The translations under genes were made by a program, and so were the position numbers. The notes beneath the pieces were generated by a model that searched no databases, was not told where the DNA came from, and saw only the letters and a list, made by a program, of their open reading frames with translations. From JBDRKE01 sp043814315 (GTDB lineage Bacteria > Omnitrophota > Gorgyraeia > Gygaellales > Profunditerraquicolaceae), in contig JBDRKE010000019.1 of the NCBI GenBank assembly GCA_043814315.1, positions 1 through 43,040 of the forward strand: a stretch of DNA of 43,040 nucleotides. Reading direction: 5' to 3'. Every line of letters begins with the position of its first letter. Position 1 is the stretch's first letter. Of the stretch, positions 37,844 through 43,040 are shown piece after piece.

Positions 37844-39628
37844 TTGAGAGATTATTTAAGGTTGCTTAAATTTGCCAGGCCTTACTTAGGCACTTTTCTG
37901 GTGGCGGCCATATTTATGGGCCTATCTGCCATTTTTGACGGAGCCACTCTGACAATGATTGTGCCTTTAGCGGACAAGGTGCTCACCAACAAAAAAATCA
38001 TTATTCCTTCCAAAATACCTCCTTTTTTTACCGATTTTATTGATAAAATAAACAATATGGCCCCGGAATTACTTTTAAGATATATGGCTATCGGCATTGT
38101 GACCCTTTTTCTGTTAAAAGGCATCATTGGTTTCGTTCAGTCCTATCTTATGTCCAAAATCGGTCAGGCGGTGGTGCGGGATATCCGCTCAAAGCTCTAT
38201 GCCAAGCTCCAGACCCTTTCTTTAGAATACTTTGCCCAAAAGCGCGGGGGAGAGCTTATTTCGCGCATCACCTATGACGTAAAATTGATAGAGAATGCTG
38301 TTTCCTATGGCGCTACAGACATGATTTATCAGACGCTACAGGTAGTTGTCTACACGCTTCTAACTTTCTTTATCTATTTTAAGATGGCTTTGGTGTCTTT
38401 TGTGTTCCTGCCGTTGATAAGTTTTCCGATTATCAAGGTGGGCAAGATATTAAGAAAACTTTCCAAAAGGTCCCAGGAAAAGATGGCGGATATCAACTCC
38501 CTGCTTTATGAAACGATTAGCGGCGCCAGAATCGTCAAGGCCTTCAACATGGAGAATTATGAAATCGACAAATTTAATTCCGTCAACCGGGACTATTATA
38601 AGATCTCCATGAAGTCCATAAAACGCCTGTTGTTGCTGAGTCCTATGACGGAGTTTTTGGGTTGCATCGCGGGGATCCTTGTTTTTGTCTGGGGAGGCAA
38701 AGAGGTGATTGCCGGAAAAATCTCTTTCGGGGTCTTTGGACTCTTCCTGGGAGCCCTTCTTTCCCTCATCCGACCCTTTAAGAAATTAAGCCAGGTGAAC
38801 TCGCTGAATCAGCAAGCGGTGGCGGCGAGCCTGCGAATCTATGAGGTTCTTGATACAAAGCCTACGGTAGTCGAAATAATGAAGCCTGATAGATTGGCCG
38901 ATTTTAGAAACAGTATCATTTTTGAGGATGTGTGGTTTAATTACGCCAACCTGCAGGTGCTCAAAGGCGTCCATTTAGAGGTCAAGAAGGGTTCCATGTT
39001 GGCTATTGTGGGCCGTTCCGGCACCGGGAAATCTACGCTGGTGGACTTAATCCCCCGTTTCTATGATCCGGTAAAGGGGAGAATTTTGATTGACGACGTA
39101 AATATAAGAGAATACAGCCTGAAGTCGTTACGTCAGCAGATTGGGATTGTCACTCAGGAAACCATACTTTTTAATGATACCATCAAAGCGAATATTTCCT
39201 ATGGATACGCCCGCGCCAGCGAGAAAGAGATTGAAGAGGCTGCCATCCAGGCCTATGCCTACGATTTCATCAAAAGATTGCCTGAGGGTTATGATACTGT
39301 CATTGGCGACAGAGGGGTTAAGCTTTCAGGAGGGGAGCGGCAGAGGCTGGCTATAGCGCGTGCCCTGCTAAAGAATCCGCCCATTTTAATTTTGGATGAA
39401 GCCACGTCCCAGTTAGATTCTGAAGCAGAGCGTATTGTCCAGGAGGCTTTGGATAGGCTCGTTGAGGGCCGCACCGTGTTTGTCATTGCACACCGCCTTT
39501 CTACGATCCGGCTTGCCCAAAAAATCATTGTCCTGGATAAAGGAAGAATTGCGGAAGAGGGCAGCCACATAGAGCTTCTGGCCAAGGATGGTATCTACAA
39601 GCGTCTTTACCAGATGCAAGAACTTTAA
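37844..39628 (+). CDS. msbA: MsbA-type lipid A-core flippase, ABC exporter
   Basis: 594 residues: six membrane helices (about 1-320) fused to one ATPase. Walker A GRSGTGKST near residue 391, Q-loop VTQETILFND, signature LSGGERQR near 495, Walker B ILILDEATSQLD and H-loop VIAHRLS. The half-transporter length and its place beside lpxB support lipid A flipping across the inner membrane. TTG start chosen for the perfect AAGGAGG at 8 nt. Single gene with own promoter. Confidence 0.92.
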   Translation: MRDYLRLLKFARPYLGTFLVAAIFMGLSAIFDGATLTMIVPLADKVLTNKKIIIPSKIPPFFTDFIDKINNMAPELLLRYMAIGIVTLFLLKGIIGFVQSYLMSKIGQAVVRDIRSKLYAKLQTLSLEYFAQKRGGELISRITYDVKLIENAVSYGATDMIYQTLQVVVYTLLTFFIYFKMALVSFVFLPLISFPIIKVGKILRKLSKRSQEKMADINSLLYETISGARIVKAFNMENYEIDKFNSVNRDYYKISMKSIKRLLLLSPMTEFLGCIAGILVFVWGGKEVIAGKISFGVFGLFLGALLSLIRPFKKLSQVNSLNQQAVAASLRIYEVLDTKPTVVEIMKPDRLADFRNSIIFEDVWFNYANLQVLKGVHLEVKKGSMLAIVGRSGTGKSTLVDLIPRFYDPVKGRILIDDVNIREYSLKSLRQQIGIVTQETILFNDTIKANISYGYARASEKEIEEAAIQAYAYDFIKRLPEGYDTVIGDRGVKLSGGERQRLAIARALLKNPPILILDEATSQLDSEAERIVQEALDRLVEGRTVFVIAHRLSTIRLAQKIIVLDKGRIAEEGSHIELLAKDGIYKRLYQMQEL

Positions 39629-39634
39629 AACTAG

Positions 39635-39662
39635 TTGCATCTTAGAAGGAATGTGATATACT
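39635..39662 (+). promoter_or_regulatory. extended -10 promoter of the rpsB operon
   Basis: TTGCAT (39635-39640), 16-nt spacer, TGATATACT (39654-39662) giving an extended -10. It would produce a ~240-nt leader that includes the family B repeat copy 3 before rpsB. Confidence 0.6.
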
Positions 39663-39685
39663 GCTAAAATTAACTTAAGTAAGGA

Positions 39686-39896
39686 CTAAATTTATGGAGC
39701 GAAAGCGAACATAAATTTATGTCCGAACTTACCCCCCACCACTTTTTGTAACAAGCGTGGGATTTGCTGAATGAGGCGTGAGGGTAGATATACCGTAAGA
39801 TTTCATCTCAAGCGTATTCTCAAAAAGTGGTGGGGGGTTAAATTCGCACATAAACTTACTCGCACTATCGTGCTCGTAAGTTTAGTGCTCATTTAA
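39686..39896 (+). repeat. family B structured repeat, copy 3, in the rpsB leader
   Basis: CCCCCCACCACTTTTT (39732-39747) pairs with AAAAAGTGGTGGGGGG (39822-39837) around a 74-nt loop. Next comes TTCGCACATAAACTTAC (39843-39859), paired with GTAAGTTTAGTGC (39876-39888); the loop continues the stem with GCAC/GTGC. The element ends CTCATTTAA. A left palindrome ACATAAATTTATGT lies at 39709-39722. It is within the expected 5' leader of rpsB and stops 5 nt before its ribosome site. Confidence 0.75.
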
Positions 39897-39913
39897 GAAG
39901 GGAGAATGAAAAA

Positions 39914-40810
39914 GTGGCATCGGAATTGATTAAGCAGCTTTTAGAATCAGGGGTCCATTTTGGGCATCAGAAGAAGCGCTGGAATCCCAAGATGAAAAAG
40001 TTTATCTTCGGAGAAAGAAGCGGTATCTATATCATAGATTTAGAAAAAACTGAAGCGTGTATCAATGCCGCGCGCGATTTTTTGGTGGATTTAACCTCTA
40101 AAGGGGAATTTGTACTTTTTGTCGGGACGAAAAAACAGGCGCAGGAAGTGGTCTTGCAGGAGGCGATGCGCTGCGGCATGTATTATGTGACGGAGCGCTG
40201 GCCCGGAGGGCTCTTAACGAACTTCTCCACCATCAAGAAGAGCATCAACCGCCTGAAGGAAATCGAGGCCATGAGAGAGGACGGTACCTTTGCCAAGCTC
40301 ACCAAGAAAGAGGTGGCGGGCCTTGAAAAAGAATTAGCCAAATTGAACAAGAATTTTTCCGGGATTGTCAAGATGGAACGTTTGCCCAAGGCGATGTTTG
40401 TCATTGACACAAAAAAAGAAGAAACGGCGGTCAGAGAGGCCAACAGATTATCCATACCTATCATAGGTCTTATAGATACTAATTCGGATCCCGATTTGAT
40501 GCAATATCCTGTCCCGGGCAATGATGATGCGACGAAATCCATCCGGGCCATCACGGCTATAATGACGGATGCCGTCATCGAAGGGAGAAAGAAATTCCTC
40601 TCCTATCTTTCTCAGGAAGGCGTCGCCATGAAAAAAGAGGAGCAGGCGGATGAGGAGGCGGCTGTTCTTCCCGAAGAAGAACTAAAGATAGAAGAGGCGC
40701 AGGAGTTTGTGAAGACCCAGGAGCCCGGCGACGAGGAAGCCAAGTCTATAAAAAAGGGCCGTACGAAAAAGTTGCCGGAAGAAAAATCAAAAATCAGAAA
40801 GAGGATATAG
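39914..40810 (+). CDS. rpsB: 30S ribosomal protein S2 with charged C-terminal extension
   Basis: 298 residues; S2 is normally 230-260. The core starts MASELIKQLLESGVHFGHQKKRWNPKM and includes FVGTKKQAQEVV, WPGGLLTNF and PIIGLIDTNSDPDL. After about residue 238 comes an acidic stretch (EEQADEEAAVLPEEE) and a basic end (KKGRTKKLPEEKSKIRKRI) of some 55 residues that is not part of the core fold. GTG start with AAGGGAG 9 nt upstream. First gene of the rpsB-tsf-pyrH-frr block. Confidence 0.96.
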   Translation: MASELIKQLLESGVHFGHQKKRWNPKMKKFIFGERSGIYIIDLEKTEACINAARDFLVDLTSKGEFVLFVGTKKQAQEVVLQEAMRCGMYYVTERWPGGLLTNFSTIKKSINRLKEIEAMREDGTFAKLTKKEVAGLEKELAKLNKNFSGIVKMERLPKAMFVIDTKKEETAVREANRLSIPIIGLIDTNSDPDLMQYPVPGNDDATKSIRAITAIMTDAVIEGRKKFLSYLSQEGVAMKKEEQADEEAAVLPEEELKIEEAQEFVKTQEPGDEEAKSIKKGRTKKLPEEKSKIRKRI

Positions 40811-40814
40811 CCCC

Positions 40815-41339
40815 ATGGGAGTTTCAGTGGATTTGATCAAAGAATTAAGACATATGACCAGCGCAAGTATTGCGCAGTGCAAGAAGGCGCTGGAAGAGTC
40901 CAAAGGCAATATTAAAGAAGCCGCGCAGATCTTGCGTAAGCGGGGGCTGGAGATCGCCTTAAAGACCCAAGGCCAGCAAGCTCGGGAAGGCCGGATTGAA
41001 TCGTACGTTCATCTGGGCAACAAAATCGGCGTCTTGTTGGAAGTGAACTGCGATACGGACTTTGTGGCCAGGAACGAAGATTTTATTCAGTTCGGCAAAG
41101 ATATCTCTATGCAGATAGCCGCCTGCAACCCCTCCTTTTTAAAAAAGGAGGATGTCCCATCCGATACGCTCAAGGATGAAAAGGATAAAGAAGAATTCTA
41201 CAAACAGTATTGTCTGCTGGAACAGCCTTTTGTTAAAGATCCCAGCATCGCTGTTAAAGATTATTTAGGCAGCCTTGTGGTGAAGCTTAGCGAAAATATT
41301 TCCATCCGAAGGTTTGTGCGTTTCAAAATCGGTGAATGA
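40815..41339 (+). CDS. tsf: elongation factor Ts, short single-core form
   Basis: 174 residues, against ~280 in E. coli. The N-terminal UBA-like domain (LIKELRHMTSASIAQCKKALEES) and one copy of the core with LEVNCDTDFVARNEDF are present, ending VKLSENISIRRFVRFKIGE. The duplicated second core subdomain is missing, as in the short EF-Ts of Thermus, which works as a dimer. Exchanges GDP on EF-Tu. Stop overlaps pyrH by 4 nt. Confidence 0.95.
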   Translation: MGVSVDLIKELRHMTSASIAQCKKALEESKGNIKEAAQILRKRGLEIALKTQGQQAREGRIESYVHLGNKIGVLLEVNCDTDFVARNEDFIQFGKDISMQIAACNPSFLKKEDVPSDTLKDEKDKEEFYKQYCLLEQPFVKDPSIAVKDYLGSLVVKLSENISIRRFVRFKIGE

Positions 41340-42064
41340 TGCATGCGAAGTCCGTTTACAAAAGAATAGTTCTTAAGTTAAGCGGCGAGGCCCTGCAAGG
41401 CAGGAAACCCCACGGCATAGACCATTCTGTCCTCGTTTCTATTGCCAGCCAGATAAAAGAAATCAGCGATCTTAAAGTAGAGGTAGCGTTAGTGTTGGGT
41501 GGAGGCAATATCTTCAGGGGCCAGGAAAACACGGGCTCCCGGGGATTGGATATGGACAGGTCTGTCGCGGATTATATGGGAATGCTCGCCACAATCATTA
41601 ATGGCCTGGCCTTACAGGACGTGCTGGAGAAGATGGGTTTGCCGACAAGGGTTTTGACGGCCATAGAGATGGAGCGCGTGGCTGAGCCTTACATCCGAAG
41701 AAGGGCGATCAGGCATCTGGAGAAGGGGCGCGTAGTGATATTCGTGGCAGGTACGGGTAATCCCTATTTTACGACAGATACCGCTGCGGCGCTTCGTGCG
41801 ATGGAGATCCATGCCGATGCTATATTGAAGGCCACCAAGGTCGACGGCGTTTATTCGGACGATCCCCTCAAAGTCAAGACCGCAAAGAAATTCAGCAGAT
41901 TAAAATATATCGACGTCCTGAAAAAAGGTCTCAAGGTTATGGATGCCACGGCCATCAGTCTCTGCATGGACAATAAGTTACCCATCGTCGTATTCAATCT
42001 GAACAAAAAAGGCAACATCAGGCGCGTGGTCTTAAAGGAAAAGATAGGTACGGTTGTTTCTTAA
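41336..42064 (+). CDS. pyrH: uridylate kinase
   Basis: 242 residues, amino-acid kinase fold. KLSGEALQG near the N-terminus, VLGGGNIFRG, MDRSVADYMGMLATIINGL, FVAGTGNPYFTTDTAAALRA and KATKVDGVYSDDP are all PyrH signatures. Phosphorylates UMP to UDP. Two adjacent ATG codons (41336 and 41339) could start it; the first overlaps the tsf stop (ATGATG). Confidence 0.96.
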   Translation: MMHAKSVYKRIVLKLSGEALQGRKPHGIDHSVLVSIASQIKEISDLKVEVALVLGGGNIFRGQENTGSRGLDMDRSVADYMGMLATIINGLALQDVLEKMGLPTRVLTAIEMERVAEPYIRRRAIRHLEKGRVVIFVAGTGNPYFTTDTAAALRAMEIHADAILKATKVDGVYSDDPLKVKTAKKFSRLKYIDVLKKGLKVMDATAISLCMDNKLPIVVFNLNKKGNIRRVVLKEKIGTVVS

Positions 42065-42066
42065 AA

Positions 42067-42112
42067 CGGTTAACAGTGTGCAGGTTACAGCGTTGTGCTG
42101 TTAACGGTAGAC
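42067..42112. repeat. family D inverted repeat, copy 2
   Basis: GTTAACAG (42069-42076) pairs with CTGTTAAC (42098-42105), with inner ACAGC/GCTGT. Shares AACAGTGTGCAGGTTACAGC and GCTGTTAACGGTAGAC with the copy at 8632-8700. Lies between pyrH and frr, 15 nt before the frr ribosome site. Confidence 0.65.
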
Positions 42113-42140
42113 TTTTCCTGCCGGCGGAAGGGAGGAAGAC

Positions 42141-42701
42141 ATGAAGACCAAGGAAATTTTGCACAATACCGAAGAAAAAATGAAGAAGGCGCTTGAATCC
42201 GTGACGCGCGAATTCTCAGAAATAAGAACAGGCCGTGCCAGTCCGCATTTGGTAGAAGGCCTGCATATTGATTATTATGGGGCTCCGACTCTGCTTAAAC
42301 AGCTTGCTTCTATTTCTGCTACGGATGCGCACCTCATTATTATACAGCCCTGGGATACAAGTTGCCTAGTTGAAATAGAGAAGGCCATCTTAAAGTCTAA
42401 TCTGGGGATAACGCCTTCCAATGACGGCAAGGTCATCCGGCTTTCTTTTCCGCCTTTATCCAAGGAGAGAAGGCAGGAGTTGGTTAAAGTCGTTCACAGA
42501 ATGTCTGAGGAGGGCAGGGTTTCGTTTCGTACGATCAGGCGCGATGCCAAGGACTCTTTAGAAAAACTGGAGAAAGATAAGGTTATTGCCGAAGACGACA
42601 AATTCCGCGGTATCGATGAGTTACAGAAGATTATCGATAAATATATTGCGAAGATAGACGAGCTTCTGAAGAATAAAGAGAAAGAAATTTTAGAGTTTTA
42701 A
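42141..42701 (+). CDS. frr: ribosome recycling factor
   Basis: 186 residues, standard RRF length. Three-helix bundle plus hinge domain: FSEIRTGRASPHLVEGLHIDYYG, PLSKERRQELVKVVHRMSEEGRVSFRTIRRDAKD and a C-terminal coil ending LLKNKEKEILEF. With EF-G it splits post-termination ribosomes. AAGGGAGGAAG precedes the ATG. Last gene of the translation block. Confidence 0.96.
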   Translation: MKTKEILHNTEEKMKKALESVTREFSEIRTGRASPHLVEGLHIDYYGAPTLLKQLASISATDAHLIIIQPWDTSCLVEIEKAILKSNLGITPSNDGKVIRLSFPPLSKERRQELVKVVHRMSEEGRVSFRTIRRDAKDSLEKLEKDKVIAEDDKFRGIDELQKIIDKYIAKIDELLKNKEKEILEF

Positions 42702-42702
42702 T

Positions 42703-42790
42703 TTGATCAAAATTCAAAATAAGCCCAAAGCCCAAAATTGAAAACTAAGAAAGGCTTTGTTTTGAAATTTGGATTTTGTCATTTGAATTT
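42703..42790. repeat. AT-rich intergenic repeat, related in style to family A
   Basis: Contains ATTCAAAAT and its inverse ATTTTG-rich counterpart (TTTGGATTTTGTCATTTG) in roughly inverted arrangement; TTTGGATTTTG is also found at the end of the 20463-20585 copy. No gene. Confidence 0.4.
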
Positions 42791-42796
42791 AGATTC

Positions 42797-42869
42797 GGGC
42801 CTCTAGCTCATCCGGTAGAGCACCACCCTTTTAAGGTGGGTGTGCCGCGTTCGAGCCGCGGGTGGCTCA
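42797..42869 (+). tRNA. tRNA-Lys (UUU)
   Basis: Cloverleaf folds by hand: acceptor GGGCCTC (42797-42803) with GTGGCTC (42862-42868), one T-T mismatch and one G-T pair; D stem GCTC/GAGC; anticodon stem CCACC/GGTGG with loop CTTTTAA, anticodon TTT at 42830-42832; 5-nt variable loop; T stem CCGCG/CGCGG with TTCGAGC. Discriminator A at 42869; CCA is not encoded. Confidence 0.93.
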
Positions 42870-42879
42870 TAAAATTTTA

Positions 42880-42899
42880 CGGAGTAAAATTTTACTCCG
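42880..42899. repeat. 20-bp perfect palindrome after the tRNA
   Basis: CGGAGTAAAATTTTACTCCG is its own reverse complement and starts 11 bp past the tRNA end. It overlaps a repeated AAAATTTTAC unit (42871-42880 and 42886-42895). No T-run follows, so a terminator role is unclear. Confidence 0.6.
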
Positions 42900-43020
42900 A
42901 GCGTTACAAGCTCCTTGTGTATTCAAAATGTAATGTAGGTCAAGCGAGGAGAAAATTATTGGTTAGGTTTACGGCAGCGTATCCTTTTTCCGTGTAACTT
43001 TTTAGATAAGATGGGCCAGA

Positions 43021-43040
43021 AGCCGTGGGTGGCTTATAAA
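43021..43040 (+). repeat. near-copy of the tRNA-Lys 3' end
   Basis: AGCCGTGGGTGGCTTATAAA matches 42854-42873 (AGCCGCGGGTGGCTCATAAA) at 18 of 20 bases, both changes C to T, 167 bp downstream. Could be an attachment-site repeat of an integrated element or a duplicated tRNA fragment. The same bases also read in frame from an ATG at 43013, so the start of a gene beyond the window cannot be excluded. Confidence 0.45.

Noticed and set aside
37453..37847. Two plus-strand frames before msbA
   Set aside because: They cover family B copy 2 and the repeat block, lack ribosome sites and overlap the msbA promoter.
42776..42997. 73-codon frame over the tRNA-Lys gene
   Set aside because: It is a translation of the tRNA and its flanks.
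1..43040. CRISPR array, rRNA genes or prophage structural genes
   Set aside because: No regularly spaced identical repeats, no rRNA sequence and no phage morphogenesis gene were seen; the repeats present are dispersed or paired.

Overview
The window looks like a chromosomal segment of an anaerobic, Gram-negative-type bacterium. Lipid A genes (lpxB, msbA, a PagL-like deacylase), a CsgG-like outer-membrane lipoprotein and several lipoprotein or Sec signal peptides point to an outer membrane. Hydroxylamine reductase, superoxide reductase, rubredoxin, flavodiiron protein, FeoAB and a THI4-type thiazole synthase point to an anaerobe. Gene content and the abundance of structured intergenic repeats would suit the PVC-related candidate phyla (Omnitrophota-like), but that placement is inference; no rRNA is present to test it.

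Layout. 1-1140: edge-truncated IS481-like insertion sequence on the minus strand. 1619-5447: bioY, a CBS-domain protein and two tandem paralogous NhaD/ArsB-type transporters. 5534-8343: small exported protein, HAD phosphatase, and a CsgG-type pair. 8341-8700: a repeat block holding a 26-codon basic ORF. 8720-12746: EF-Tu-domain-2-like miniprotein, ZIP transporter, feoA-feoB, PP-loop tRNA-thiolase-like protein. 12776-15006: AMMECR1-type radical SAM enzyme, nicotinamidase, convergent PagL-like gene. 15107-17471: TPP riboswitch with terminator controlling thi4-thiM-thiE. 17556-18833: a third NhaD/ArsB-type transporter.

18907-29371 is a nearly continuous oxygen and nitrosative-stress island: Rrf2 regulator with a palindromic operator, ferredoxin, Cys-rich zinc-ribbon protein, hcp, a 19-residue Cys/Lys miniprotein, superoxide reductase, a secreted metallo-beta-lactamase-fold protein, rubredoxin, a thiol peroxidase fused to a pterin carbinolamine dehydratase, DJ-1/PfpI, an FAD/NAD reductase, flavodiiron protein, a flavin-binding PNPOx-like protein, glutaredoxin, thioredoxin reductase and a NapH-like membrane ferredoxin. 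A plausible electron flow is NAD(P)H to the flavin reductase to rubredoxin to superoxide reductase and flavodiiron protein, with thioredoxin reductase and glutaredoxin feeding the peroxidase.

29426-35235: DUF1846 protein, VTT-family membrane protein, beta-CASP nuclease, a divergent bL27-like miniprotein, M48 protease and cobalamin adenosyltransferase. 35329-37373 (minus): Gfo/Idh/MocA oxidoreductase and lpxB. 37789-39628: msbA. 39635-42701: rpsB-tsf-pyrH-frr translation operon. 42797-42869: tRNA-Lys(UUU).

The most unusual feature is a set of at least four intergenic repeat families (called A-D here). Family B (3 copies) and family C (2 copies) fold into hairpins; family B stems differ between copies yet stay paired, and copies sit next to very small genes or in the leader of rpsB.
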